From Micromonospora_H sonneratiae (GTDB taxonomy: Bacteria; Actinomycetota; Actinomycetes; Mycobacteriales; Micromonosporaceae), in NCBI RefSeq assembly GCF_042679305.1, contig NZ_JBHTMP010000039.1:1-64000 (forward strand): a DNA stretch of 64,000 nt, read 5' to 3'. Shown piece by piece: positions 1 to 8,845 of this stretch; within the stretch, counting starts at the first letter, position 1, and each line of letters opens with the position of its first letter. The notes below the pieces were generated by a model that saw only the letters and a program-made list of their open reading frames with translations, made no database searches and was not told where the DNA came from. Position numbers and translations under genes: made by a program.

Positions 1-1
1 G

Positions 2-1771
2 CTGGCCACCGCCCGGGAGGCGGCGGCGGTGCCGGGGGCCACCGCCGAGGACGTGCTGTGGGCGGTGTGGCGGGCCAGCGGCCTGGCCGAGCGCTGGGCC
101 GCCTCGATCATCCGGACCGAATCGGTCTCGGGTGAGGGGGGACCGGGCTGGCGGGCCGCAGCGGCCGACCGGGACCTGGACGCGGTCGTGGTGCTCTTCG
201 ACACCGCGGCCCGGTTCGTCGACCGGCTGCCCGGTGCGGGCACCGAGGTCTTCCTCGACCATGTGATGGGGCAACAGCTACCCGCTGACACGCTTGCCCC
301 GAGCGCCGACCGGGGTGAGGCCGTACGCCTGCTCACCGCGCACGCCGCCAAGGGTTTGGAGTGGGATCTCGTCGCCGTCGCCGGGGTGCAGGAGGGGATC
401 TGGCCGGACCTGCGACTGCGGGGCAGCCTGCTCGGCTCGGAACGGTTGGTCGATGTGCTGGCCGGTCGGGGTGAGGGCGCTGGCGTGACGGCGACCCTGG
501 TCGGGCAGACCTCGGCGCTGCTGGACGAGGAGCGGCGGCTGTTCTACGTGGCCACGACCCGCGCCCGGCGACGGCTGCTGGTCAGCGCGGTCGACTCGGC
601 GGCGGTCGGTGGCGTCGACCATGAGGAGCAGCCGAGCCGGTTCCTCTACGAACTGAGCCCGCAGCGGCCGGGTGCCGCCGGGTCGAACCCGGATGCCAAC
701 GGGGGGAGCGAGCCCGACGATCGGTCTGTCGAACTACCGGTTGGCCGCCCACCCCGGGCACTCACCCTCTCGGCGCTCGTCGCGGAGCTGCGTACCGCCG
801 TCATCGACCCAACGGTGGCGGCGGACCGGCGGCGCGCCGCGGCGGCCGAGTTGGCGCGCCTCGCCGCCGCCGGGGTGCCGGGTGCCCATCCGGACGACTG
901 GTGGGGACTGCGCGCGCTCTCCGACGATCGACCGCTCGTCGACGAGGGGGAGACGGTCCGGGTCACGCCCTCCACCATGGAGAGTGCGCTGCGGTGCAGC
1001 CTGCGGTGGTTGCTGGAGAGACACGGTGGCAGCGGTCCGGCCAGCACGGCACAGGGTGTCGGCAACCTGGTGCATGCCGCAGCGATGCTGGCCGAGGATG
1101 CCAGCGTGGACCGGCAGCGGCTGCTGGAGTACGTCGCGGCCCGGTTCGACGTGATCGACCTGGCCGCCAGGTGGATGGCCGGTCCGGAGCAGTCCCGGGC
1201 CGAGGCGATGGTCGACAAGCTGTTGCGCTGGTTGGCCGGTAACCCCCGCCGGTTGCTGGCCATCGAGCACGAGTTCGCGGTACGCCTCGACGACCCGGTA
1301 CGGCCGGTCGAGCTGACCGGTCGGGTGGACCGGTTGGAGGTTGACGCCGATGGTCGGCTCGTCGTGATCGACCTGAAGACCGGCAAGTCGACCGCGGTGA
1401 CCGCGACGGAACTCGCCGAACATCCACAGCTCGGGGCGTATCAGGTCGCGGTCGAGGCGGGGGCCTTCGCCGAGTTCGGTGCCGAGTCCGGCGGGGCGGC
1501 CCTGGTGCAGCTCGGCACGTCGACGAAGGATGCCAGGGAGCAGGCCCAGGCGGCGGTTGCCGAGGGGGAGGAGACGGGCTGGGCGCAGGCGATGGTGCGC
1601 CGTACCGCCGACACCATGGCTGCGGCGACCTTCTCGGCGGTGGCCAATTCGAAATGTCGGGTGTGCCCGGTACGGAGCAGCTGCCCGGTCTCCGGTCAGG
1701 GGCGGCAGGTGGTTGAGCCGCCCAGCCGCCGGGAGCCGCCGGGTCAGCGTCAGCCGGGAGAGAAATCTTGA
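2..1771 (+). CDS. adnA: AdnA-like helicase-nuclease subunit (5' end cut by window)
   Basis: C-terminal ~590 residues of a UvrD-like helicase fused to a RecB-type nuclease; the frame is open from base 2, so the N-terminus lies outside the window. Visible are the SF1 segment AAKGLEWDLVAVAG (about 350-390), the motif-VI-like FYVATTRARRR (about 540-570), and the PD-(D/E)XK nuclease core VVIDLKTGK near 1365-1387. One Cys near 994 plus the cluster CRVCPVRSSC near 1654-1683 form the four-cysteine Fe-S pattern that brackets this nuclease domain in AddB/AdnA-type proteins. The stop overlaps the next gene's TTG start (TTGA), as expected for a heterodimer made by coupled translation. Mycobacterial AdnA-AdnB resects double-strand breaks for recombination. 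Assigning A rather than B rests on gene order, the Fe-S cysteines and synteny. Confidence 0.85.
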   Translation: MATAREAAAVPGATAEDVLWAVWRASGLAERWAASIIRTESVSGEGGPGWRAAAADRDLDAVVVLFDTAARFVDRLPGAGTEVFLDHVMGQQLPADTLAPSADRGEAVRLLTAHAAKGLEWDLVAVAGVQEGIWPDLRLRGSLLGSERLVDVLAGRGEGAGVTATLVGQTSALLDEERRLFYVATTRARRRLLVSAVDSAAVGGVDHEEQPSRFLYELSPQRPGAAGSNPDANGGSEPDDRSVELPVGRPPRALTLSALVAELRTAVIDPTVAADRRRAAAAELARLAAAGVPGAHPDDWWGLRALSDDRPLVDEGETVRVTPSTMESALRCSLRWLLERHGGSGPASTAQGVGNLVHAAAMLAEDASVDRQRLLEYVAARFDVIDLAARWMAGPEQSRAEAMVDKLLRWLAGNPRRLLAIEHEFAVRLDDPVRPVELTGRVDRLEVDADGRLVVIDLKTGKSTAVTATELAEHPQLGAYQVAVEAGAFAEFGAESGGAALVQLGTSTKDAREQAQAAVAEGEETGWAQAMVRRTADTMAAATFSAVANSKCRVCPVRSSCPVSGQGRQVVEPPSRREPPGQRQPGEKS

Positions 1772-4700
1772 GCCAGCCGTCCCTGTTCGCCGCGGCCCGG
1801 CCGCAGCGGGTGGCCGATGCCGGCCCGCGCTACACCCCGGTCGAACTGGCCCGACTACTGCGGTTGCCCGCACCGACCCTGGAGCAGGCCGCCATCATCG
1901 CCGCGCCGGTCGAACCGCTGCTGGTGGTGGCGGGGGCTGGCTCCGGCAAGACCGAGACGATGGCGGCCCGGGTGGTCTGGCTGGTTGCCAACGGATACGT
2001 CCAACCGGAGCAGATCCTCGGACTCACCTTCACCCGGAAGGCGGCCGGCGAACTCGCCCATCGCATCCGTACCCGGCTCGACCAGCTCGTACGACGACTC
2101 GGGCGGGAGGGCCGGACGATCGGCGGGGACCTGCTCGGCGGTGAACCGTCCGTGGCCACGTACCACTCGTACGCCGCCCGGATCGTCACCGAGCACGGCC
2201 TCCGGGCCGGCTACGAGCCCGCCACCCGGCTGCTCACCGAGGCGTCCCGGTGGCAACTGGTCGACCTGCTGGTCCGCAACTACGACGGGGACATGTCGGA
2301 GGTGGACCGGGCCCCGAGCACCATCACCGACGCTGTGCTGGCCCTGGCCGGTGAGCTGGCTGAACACCTGGTCACGCCGGACGAGTTGGCGGCGTGGACG
2401 GGACGGTTCTTCGCCGATGTGCAGTCCCGTCCCGGCAAGATCTACGCCGACGTACGGAAGGCGTTGACCGTCCAGCAGATCCGGTTGCGGCTGCTGCCCC
2501 TGGTCCGCGCGTACGACCAGCGTAAACAGGACTTCGAGGCGATGGACTTCGGCGACCAGATGGCCCGGGCGGCCCGGGTGGCCCGGGACCACCCCGAGGT
2601 CGGCGTGATCGAGCGGGACCGGTACCGGGTGGTGCTGCTCGACGAGTACCAGGACACCAGCCACGCACAGGTGGTGCTGCTCCACTCGCTCTACGGCGGT
2701 GGTCATCCGGTCACCGCCGTCGGTGACCCGTGCCAGTCCATCTACGGCTGGCGGGGCGCCAGCGCCGGCACCCTGGAACGGTTCCCCGACGCGTTCACCC
2801 GTCGGGACGGGGAGCCCGCCCGAGCGTTGACGCTGACCACGAGCTGGCGTAACCGGCCGGAGATCCTCGGGGTGGCCAACGGGCTCTCCACCCCGCTGCG
2901 GGCGGCCGGAGCACGGGTCGCCGAACTGGCCGCCGCGTTCCGGGTGGCGGATCCGATCCCCGGCCGTACCGCCCGGGGGGCGGCCGGCGGCACCGTCCAC
3001 TGTGCGCTGCTGGAGACGTACGAGGACGAGGCGGACTGGATCGCGGACAGCCTGCTGGCCGCGTGGCGGGGGGCGGCCCGGATGCCCGGGGCGTTGGCCG
3101 AGCACATCCCGGTGGAGCAGCGGCCGACCAGCGCGGTGCTGGTCCGGGTACGCAGCCAGATCCCCGCCATCGAAGCCGCGCTGCGGTCCCGTGGCCTGCC
3201 CGTCGAGGTGGTCGGGCTCGGTGGTCTGCTGGACACCCCGGAGGTACGGGACGTCGTCTGCACCCTGCGGGTGTTGGCCGACCCGACCGACGGCGCGTCG
3301 CTGCTGCGGCTGCTCACCGGGGCGCGTTGGCGGATCGGGCCACGGGACCTGGTCGCGCTGCACCGCCGGGCGAAGGAGATCGCCGCCGACCGGCGGGAAC
3401 TGCCCAGGGAGTCCGACGACGAGCCGGAGATCGTCGTGGACCAACTCGACGAGGCGACGCTGGTGGAGGCGTTGGCCGATCTGGGGCCGGCGCAGGCGTA
3501 CTCGGCGGAGGGCTATGCCCGGCTGCGGTCGTACGGGCGGGAACTGGGGCTGCTGCGCTACCGCCTCGACCAGCCGTTACCCGACCTGTTGGCGGATGTC
3601 GAACGCACGATCGGCCTGGACGTGGAGGTCGCGGTCCGGGCCGGCGCGAACGGACGGGGCGGGGACGCCGGTCTGGCCCGGGGGCACCTGGACGCGCTCG
3701 GCGATGTGGCGGCCCGGTTCGCCAGTGACTCCGGCGGCGGCCAGCTCTCCAGCTTCCTGGCGTTCCTCACCGCCGCCGAGGACGAGGAGCGCGGGTTGGC
3801 CCCGGGCGAGGTGGAGGTGGTGGAGGGCGCGGTGCAGATCCTCACCGCGCACGCCGCCAAGGGCCTGGAGTGGGACGTGGTCGCCGTGGCGGGACTGTCC
3901 CGGGGCGTCTGGCCGGGGCCGGTCCGCAGCTCGGACCACTACCTGCGCGGGCTCGGTGTGCTGCCGTTCCCGCTGCGTGGCGACGCCGACGGTCTTCCCC
4001 AGCTGGACCTCGACGGTGCCGAGGACCAGAAGGGGGTGGCCAGGGCACTGACCACCTTCACCGAACACTGGTGGGCACACGACGAACGGGAGGAGCGGCG
4101 GTTGGCGTACGTCGCGGTCACCCGACCCCGACGGCTGCTGCTCTGCTCCGGTTACTGGTGGGGTGAGGGGGCGAAGCGGTCGCGTGGTCCCTCGGTGTTC
4201 CTCCAGGAGGTGCACGACTGCTGTCTGGCCGGACAGTCCGTGGCCGGTAGCGACGGCTATGTGATCGACGTGTGGGTGCCGGAACCCGCCGGCGACGCGG
4301 TCAACCCCACGACTGACGTGGTGCTCCGGGCGGAGTGGCCGGCGGACCCGCTGGGTGCCCGCCGTCCACCGATGACCGAGGCCGCCAATCTCGTACGCCG
4401 GTTCCTGGTCTCCGGACCGGCTGCCGGACCGGAGGCGGGAACCGGCCCGTCCGGGGCCGAGACCGATCAGACCGGGGCCGAGACCGATCAGACCGGGGGC
4501 GGAACTGATCAGACCGGGGTCGGAGGCGGTCCGGCCGGGGTCGATCCGGAGGTTCTCCGCTGGCGGCAGGAGGTCGACCTGCTGCTGGCCGAACGGGAGC
4601 GGCTGGCCCAGCGGCATGGTCCGGTGGAGGTGGCCCTGCCCGGGCACCTGTCGGTGTCGCAGCTGGTGGCACTGCGCCGGGACCCGCTGGCGTTGGCGCG

Positions 4701-5241
4701 TACGCTGCGTCGTCCGATGCCGGCCCGGCCCGACCCGTACGCCCGCCGGGGCACCGCCTTCCACGCCTGGTTGGAGCAGCGCTTCGGCGGTGGCCGGCTG
4801 CTCGATGTGGACGAGTTGCCCGGCGCGGCCGACGAGGATGCCGCCCCTGACGAGGCACTGGTCGAGTTGCAGGAGCGCTTCCTGGCCAGCGAGTGGGCCG
4901 ACCGTACGCCGATCGAGGTGGAGGTGCCGTTCGCCACGGTCATCGCCGGTGTGGTGGTACGGGGACGGATGGACGCGGTGTTCACCGCCCCCGGGGGCCG
5001 GTACGACGTGGTCGACTGGAAGACCGGTCGCCAGCCCTCGGGGCCGGAGGCGGCAGCGGCTGCGGTGCAGTTGGCGGCGTACAGACTGGCCTGGGCCGAA
5101 CTGGCGGGGGTGCCGGTCGACCGGGTGCGGGCAGCGTTCCACTACGTCCGTACGGGGAGCACCGTACGTCCGGCCGACCTGCTCGACGCTGATGGCCTGG
5201 CCGAACTGGTGGCCGGGCTGCCGGAGGCGACGTCGGGCTGA
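1768..5241 (+). CDS. adnB: AdnB-like UvrD helicase / RecB-family nuclease
   Basis: 1157 residues, close to mycobacterial AdnB (about 1100). SF1A helicase motifs are intact: GAGSGKT near residue 56, DEYQD near 292, GDPCQSIYGWRGA near 319, AAKGLEWDVVAVAG near 696, and the arginine-containing VAVTRPRR near 783. The nuclease domain follows, with DVVDWKTG near 1080. It lacks the four cysteines seen in the upstream subunit. In the known heterodimer AdnB is the main translocating motor and both subunits cut DNA. A Gly/Thr/Gln-rich linker of three 7-residue repeats (about residues 896-916) separates motor and nuclease. The TTG start overlaps the stop of adnA by 4 nt and probably relies on translational coupling. 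Confidence 0.9.
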   Translation: MSQPSLFAAARPQRVADAGPRYTPVELARLLRLPAPTLEQAAIIAAPVEPLLVVAGAGSGKTETMAARVVWLVANGYVQPEQILGLTFTRKAAGELAHRIRTRLDQLVRRLGREGRTIGGDLLGGEPSVATYHSYAARIVTEHGLRAGYEPATRLLTEASRWQLVDLLVRNYDGDMSEVDRAPSTITDAVLALAGELAEHLVTPDELAAWTGRFFADVQSRPGKIYADVRKALTVQQIRLRLLPLVRAYDQRKQDFEAMDFGDQMARAARVARDHPEVGVIERDRYRVVLLDEYQDTSHAQVVLLHSLYGGGHPVTAVGDPCQSIYGWRGASAGTLERFPDAFTRRDGEPARALTLTTSWRNRPEILGVANGLSTPLRAAGARVAELAAAFRVADPIPGRTARGAAGGTVHCALLETYEDEADWIADSLLAAWRGAARMPGALAEHIPVEQRPTSAVLVRVRSQIPAIEAALRSRGLPVEVVGLGGLLDTPEVRDVVCTLRVLADPTDGASLLRLLTGARWRIGPRDLVALHRRAKEIAADRRELPRESDDEPEIVVDQLDEATLVEALADLGPAQAYSAEGYARLRSYGRELGLLRYRLDQPLPDLLADVERTIGLDVEVAVRAGANGRGGDAGLARGHLDALGDVAARFASDSGGGQLSSFLAFLTAAEDEERGLAPGEVEVVEGAVQILTAHAAKGLEWDVVAVAGLSRGVWPGPVRSSDHYLRGLGVLPFPLRGDADGLPQLDLDGAEDQKGVARALTTFTEHWWAHDEREERRLAYVAVTRPRRLLLCSGYWWGEGAKRSRGPSVFLQEVHDCCLAGQSVAGSDGYVIDVWVPEPAGDAVNPTTDVVLRAEWPADPLGARRPPMTEAANLVRRFLVSGPAAGPEAGTGPSGAETDQTGAETDQTGGGTDQTGVGGGPAGVDPEVLRWRQEVDLLLAERERLAQRHGPVEVALPGHLSVSQLVALRRDPLALARTLRRPMPARPDPYARRGTAFHAWLEQRFGGGRLLDVDELPGAADEDAAPDEALVELQERFLASEWADRTPIEVEVPFATVIAGVVVRGRMDAVFTAPGGRYDVVDWKTGRQPSGPEAAAAAVQLAAYRLAWAELAGVPVDRVRAAFHYVRTGSTVRPADLLDADGLAELVAGLPEATSG
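4453..4515 (+). repeat. three 21-bp in-frame tandem repeats in the adnB linker
   Basis: Units at 4453-4473, 4474-4494 and 4495-4515. The first two are identical; the third differs at a few bases. Each encodes a GAETDQT-like heptad between the helicase and nuclease domains. This is a likely slippage-prone flexible linker whose copy number should vary between strains. Confidence 0.8.
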
Positions 5242-5334
5242 GCCGGGAGGTACCTGGTCTGATTTTTCGGGTATGCGGTCGATCACCGTGTTACAGTGGT
5301 CGGGTTGCAGTTTTGGTTCCCAGAGACTCTGTGT

Positions 5335-5389
5335 GCGCCTGGCGGGATTGTGGCCCCAGGCGCGCTTTGTTGTGTCCGGAGTTCTCCGG
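5335..5389 (+). promoter_or_regulatory. two hairpins in the long 5' leader of the cold-shock gene
   Basis: About 250 nt separate adnB from the cold-shock start. The leader holds GCGCCTGG (5335-5342) paired with CCAGGCGC (5356-5363), followed by a T-rich stretch, and CCGGAG (5376-5381) directly before CTCCGG (5384-5389). A weak -10-like TACAGT lies at 5292-5297 with no convincing -35. Long structured leaders controlling csp mRNA stability and translation are known in other bacteria; here that role is inference from the fold alone. Confidence 0.45.
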
Positions 5390-5492
5390 GCGGGGCGACC
5401 AGTGCGACACCGATCCGTGCAGACAGGCGCGGACGACCCTTCGGGCCCGCAACGAGTGTGGGTCCGATCGTTCCGTCAAGGAGACGAACAAG

Positions 5493-5696
5493 ATGGCAAT
5501 TGGCACCGTCAAGTGGTTCAACGCCGACAAGGGCTATGGCTTCATCACCCCGGACGGCGGCGGCGCTGACGTCTTTGCCCACTTCTCCGCAATCCAGAGC
5601 TCCGGCTACCGCAGCCTGGACGAGAACCAGCGGGTCGAGTTCGAGGTGACCCAGGGCCAGAAGGGCCCGCAGGCGGAGAACATCCGCCCGCTCTGA
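5493..5696 (+). CDS. cold-shock protein, CspA family
   Basis: 67 residues, a single cold-shock domain that binds single-stranded nucleic acid and acts as an RNA chaperone. RNP1-like KGYGFITP and RNP2-like DVFAHFSAI are intact, along with the usual opening GTVKWFNADKG. Start chosen at the ATG at 5493 because AAGGAG lies about 10 nt upstream and the family begins at this residue; the frame is open further upstream but would add unrelated sequence. It has a long leader and its own terminator, so it is probably monocistronic. The DEAD-box helicase just downstream is a functionally matching neighbour, since both remodel RNA in the cold. Confidence 0.95.
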   Translation: MAIGTVKWFNADKGYGFITPDGGGADVFAHFSAIQSSGYRSLDENQRVEFEVTQGQKGPQAENIRPL

Positions 5697-5738
5697 GCAT
5701 CGCTCGATCCCGCCGCGTCCGTTCGACGCGGTGACGCG

Positions 5739-5768
5739 TCCGGCCCGTGCCCCACGGCACGGGCCGGA
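5739..5768 (+). terminator. hairpin after the cold-shock gene
   Basis: Perfect 13-bp stem: 5739-5751 pairs with 5756-5768 around a CCAC loop (arm core CCGGCCCGTGCC). No T-tract follows, which is common in high-GC actinobacteria. A smaller hairpin, CCGCGTC/GACGCGG, lies at 5713-5731. Confidence 0.65.
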
Positions 5769-5894
5769 TCCGCGTAACTCTCCCGGTTCGTGCTGGCGAC
5801 CGCCGGCGGCAGGTTGCCGCGGCGGCAGTGTCCTCCCTGGCTATCGCCCGGATGGGCCTTCCTCGACACGTGCCGCCATCGAGGAAGGCACCAT

Positions 5895-7193
5895 ATGACC
5901 ACCCCGGTAATCAAGATGTTCGCCGACGCGGCGCTGGCCCCCGAGTTGCAGGCCGCGCTGACCGCGAACGGCATCACCGATCCGTTCCCGATCCAGGCGG
6001 CCACCCTGCCGGACGCACTCGCCGGTCGGGACGTCCTCGGCCGGGGCCGTACCGGCTCCGGCAAGACCCTCGCGTTCGGCCTGCCGCTGCTGTCCCGGAC
6101 CGTGGGCCGGCGGGCCCGTCCGGGGCGTCCGCTGGCGCTGGTGCTGGTGCCCACCCGGGAACTGGCCCAACAGGTCACCACGGCGTTGACGCCGTACGCC
6201 CAGGCGGTCGGGCTGCGCTGCGCCACAGTGGTCGGCGGTCTGTCGTTGCAACGCCAGGCGGACACCCTGCGGGCCGGTGCGGAGGTGGTCGTCGCCACTC
6301 CCGGCCGGCTGCACGACCTGATCAACCGGAAGGACTGCCGACTCGACCAGGTCGCCATCACGGTGCTGGACGAGGCCGACCAGATGGCCGACATGGGGTT
6401 CCTGCCGCAGGTCACGAAGCTGTTGGAGCAGGTCGCGCCGAACGGTCAGCGCATGCTCTTCTCCGCCACCCTGGACCGGGGGGTCGACCGGTTGGTCCGG
6501 CGGTTCCTGACCGACCCGGTGTCGCATGCCGTCGACCCGGGGACCGCCACGGTCACCGCGATGACGCACCACGTCCTGCACGTGGAGTTGGCCGACAAAC
6601 CGGCCGCCCTGACCCAGATCGCCGCCCGCGAGGGACGGACCATCCTCTTCATGGGTACGAAGCACCGCGCCGACCGGCTGGCCCGGCAACTGCTGGCCAG
6701 TGGCGTACGGGCGGCGGCCCTGCACGGCGGCAAGTCGCAGCCGCAGCGGACCCGGATCCTGGAGCAGTTCCGTACCGGCCAGGTGACCGCGTTGGTGGCC
6801 ACCGACGTGGCGGCTCGGGGCATCCACGTCGACGGCCTGGACCTGGTGGTCAACGTGGACCCGCCGACGGAGGCCAAGGACTACCTGCACCGGGGCGGCC
6901 GTACCGCCCGGGCGGGGCAGTCCGGCGCGGTGGTCACCCTGGTGCTGCCGGAACAGCGTCGGGACGTCGACCGGTTGCTGGCCACTGCCGGGATCAAACC
7001 GGAGTCGACCCGGGTCCGCCCGGGTGACGAGGAACTCGTCCGGGTGACCGGCGCACGCGTTCCGTCCGGGGTGCCGGTGACCATCACCCCGCCGGCGCAG
7101 CCGGCTCCGGCCGCCGCACCCAGGGCTGCCCATCGTGGCTCCGGCCGTCCGCGTCGTCCCCGCCGTCGACCCGGGCAGCAGTCGGCGAGGTAG
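5895..7193 (+). CDS. DEAD-box RNA helicase
   Basis: 432 residues, the two-RecA-domain core of DEAD-box helicases with a short basic tail. Motifs: GRTGSGKT (51-58), PTRELAQQ, TPGRLHDL, DEAD near 158, SAT near 190, VATDVAARG, and HRGGRTAR near 332-339. The C-terminal tail (RGSGRPRRPRRRPGQQ) is Arg/Pro-rich and probably RNA-binding, as in RhlE-like proteins. Start taken at the ATG at 5895, preceded by GAGGAAGG at 5881; the longer frame would translate the intergenic region. Its 3' end overlaps the tail of the convergent serine-hydrolase gene by 110 nt. Likely role: unwinding structured RNA during ribosome assembly or cold adaptation. Confidence 0.92.
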   Translation: MTTPVIKMFADAALAPELQAALTANGITDPFPIQAATLPDALAGRDVLGRGRTGSGKTLAFGLPLLSRTVGRRARPGRPLALVLVPTRELAQQVTTALTPYAQAVGLRCATVVGGLSLQRQADTLRAGAEVVVATPGRLHDLINRKDCRLDQVAITVLDEADQMADMGFLPQVTKLLEQVAPNGQRMLFSATLDRGVDRLVRRFLTDPVSHAVDPGTATVTAMTHHVLHVELADKPAALTQIAAREGRTILFMGTKHRADRLARQLLASGVRAAALHGGKSQPQRTRILEQFRTGQVTALVATDVAARGIHVDGLDLVVNVDPPTEAKDYLHRGGRTARAGQSGAVVTLVLPEQRRDVDRLLATAGIKPESTRVRPGDEELVRVTGARVPSGVPVTITPPAQPAPAAAPRAAHRGSGRPRRPRRRPGQQSAR

Positions 7194-8805
7194 CCCGGCA
7201 ACCCTGGCCACGGTCCTGACCGTGCTGAAGCTGCTGGCCACGGTCCTGACCGTCCTGACGCTGAGGCGGGTCGGCCGGTCGGCTGCCGGCCAGGGCGTAG
7301 CCGGTGCGGACGATCCGGACCAGGGCGAGGGCGGTGGCCAGCACCGCGATGGCCACCAGGGTCTGGCCGATGTCCAGGGCCCAGAGCAGCACCTGAGCGG
7401 GACCGGATCCGCCCAACGCGGCGGGTAGGCCCCAGAGCGCGCCGGCCACCAGGGCGGCGCAGCCGGCCAGCCAACCGGCCGTGCCGGCGATGATCCGGCC
7501 CCGGGCCGGTTCGATCCCGTCCCGTGCTGCCGTCCGCCCGTGCCGGGTGGCCGACCGCCGCTGCCGTACGGTCCGGAACACGGTCCACACCAGACCGGCC
7601 AGCAGCAGCCCGGCGAACGCGACCAGGCCGATGCGCGTCCAGGTGAAGAGCGGCTCCTCGGTCGCCGTCGTGGCGGCGTGACCGTGCATGATCCGGACCA
7701 GGTTGAAGGCGGTGGCGGCCAGCGGCGGGTCCATCGGCAGACTGTAGACATTGGACAGTACGACGACGGCCAGGTCCGACTCCGGCACCAGTACGACGTG
7801 GCTGAAGTATCCCGGGGTCGCCCCGGCATGCCAGACGATCCGGGTGTCGGTGCCGGTGAGGACGGTGTCCCGCCAGCCCAGCCCGTACCGGCCCCTGCTG
7901 CCGACGGGGACCTGACCGGTGTGCGACTGCGCGACGCCATCCGGGGAGAGGAGCTGGGTGTCGCCGTACCGACCGTCGTTGAGCTGGGCGAGGGTGAAGT
8001 GGGTCAGGTCGTCGAGGCTCGCCGCGAGGTAGCCGTACGGAACACCGGAGGTGTCGTACGGCGGGTCGAAGCGTTGCGGACGACCGAAGTGGTGACGGTG
8101 GCCGGCGGGGAGGCCGACCGCCTCCGCCTCGGCTTCGGTGGTGACGGCGTGCCGCATGTCCAGTGGTTCGAGGACGTTGTGCCGCAGGTACGTCCCGAAG
8201 GGCTGCCCGCTGACCGTCTCGACGAGTGCACCGAGGATCTGGTAGTTGGCGTCGCTGTACTGATGGGTCCGCCCCGGGGCGGCGGTGGGCCGGATCCCGG
8301 CCAGGTCCCGTACCGACCTGGTCAGTCCGTCCGCCGTGTTGTCGAACCGGTCGGTCAGGCCCTTGGCCGCGACGTCGGGCAGGCCGCTGGTGTGGGTCAG
8401 CAGCTGTCGTACGGTGATCGTCGTTGCCGCTGTCCCGTCCGCGAGTCGGAACCAGGGCAGGTAGCGACGGATCGGCGCGTCGAGCGCCACCCGGTCCGCC
8501 TCGACGAGCTGCATCACCGCCAGTGCGGTGAACGGCTTGGCGACCGAGCCCAGCAGGAACGGTGTCCGGCCGGTCACCGGCTCGCCGTCCCCGTCGACTC
8601 CCCAGGTGCGCTGGTAGACGACCTGTTCGCCGCGTACGATCGCCACCGCCGTGCCGGGGGCCCGGGTTTCGGCCACCTGCCGGTCGAGGTACGCACCGAT
8701 CTGGGCGAATCCGTCGTCAGCCGGTGCGCCGGCCGCTGGCCGGGCCGGTACGGCCAGCGCCGCCAGGCAGGCCAGCGCCATCAGCGGGCGCGCCCAGTTC
8801 CTCAT
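7084..8805 (-). CDS. secreted serine beta-lactamase-family hydrolase with C-terminal membrane segments
   Basis: 573 residues. An N-terminal signal peptide (hydrophobic residues 8-25, ending AAG-A) precedes a beta-lactamase/penicillin-binding-type transferase domain with the nucleophile motif SVAK (87-90), YSDAN (183-187) and a HAG triad-like motif near 320. Three or four hydrophobic segments near 390-412, 440-470 and 480-510 follow, then a hydrophilic Gln/Asp/Arg-rich tail. The domain layout resembles class-C beta-lactamase-like esterases or D-aminopeptidases anchored in the membrane. It is probably the third gene of an operon with the ArsR-like regulator and the coiled-coil protein (40-nt gap). 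The tail overlaps the opposing helicase gene. Substrate unknown; antibiotic hydrolysis is not implied. Confidence 0.85.
   Translation of the reverse strand: MRNWARPLMALACLAALAVPARPAAGAPADDGFAQIGAYLDRQVAETRAPGTAVAIVRGEQVVYQRTWGVDGDGEPVTGRTPFLLGSVAKPFTALAVMQLVEADRVALDAPIRRYLPWFRLADGTAATTITVRQLLTHTSGLPDVAAKGLTDRFDNTADGLTRSVRDLAGIRPTAAPGRTHQYSDANYQILGALVETVSGQPFGTYLRHNVLEPLDMRHAVTTEAEAEAVGLPAGHRHHFGRPQRFDPPYDTSGVPYGYLAASLDDLTHFTLAQLNDGRYGDTQLLSPDGVAQSHTGQVPVGSRGRYGLGWRDTVLTGTDTRIVWHAGATPGYFSHVVLVPESDLAVVVLSNVYSLPMDPPLAATAFNLVRIMHGHAATTATEEPLFTWTRIGLVAFAGLLLAGLVWTVFRTVRQRRSATRHGRTAARDGIEPARGRIIAGTAGWLAGCAALVAGALWGLPAALGGSGPAQVLLWALDIGQTLVAIAVLATALALVRIVRTGYALAGSRPADPPQRQDGQDRGQQLQHGQDRGQGCRATSPTAARVDGGDDADGRSHDGQPWVRRPEPAAPAG
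7205..7253. repeat. duplicated self-complementary motif at the convergent gene ends
   Basis: A 19-bp block is repeated exactly 30 bp apart (7205-7223 and 7235-7253). Each copy contains CACGGTC-CT-GACCGT, a near-perfect hairpin; the first copy has full 7-bp arms (7209-7215/7218-7224). It lies just past the helicase stop (7193) and inside the tail codons of the opposing gene, so it may terminate the helicase transcript. Confidence 0.5.
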
Positions 8806-8845
8806 CGTGCCCCACCTCTCGGTCGATGGTTCCGTACCGTCATAC

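Noticed and set aside
1855..3444. Long minus-strand ORF opposite adnB (and similar ones opposite adnA, the UPF0182 gene and aroA)
   Set aside because: High GC makes antisense frames open. Their translations are low-complexity Arg/Pro/Gly, lack domains, and the opposite strand encodes complete helicase motifs.
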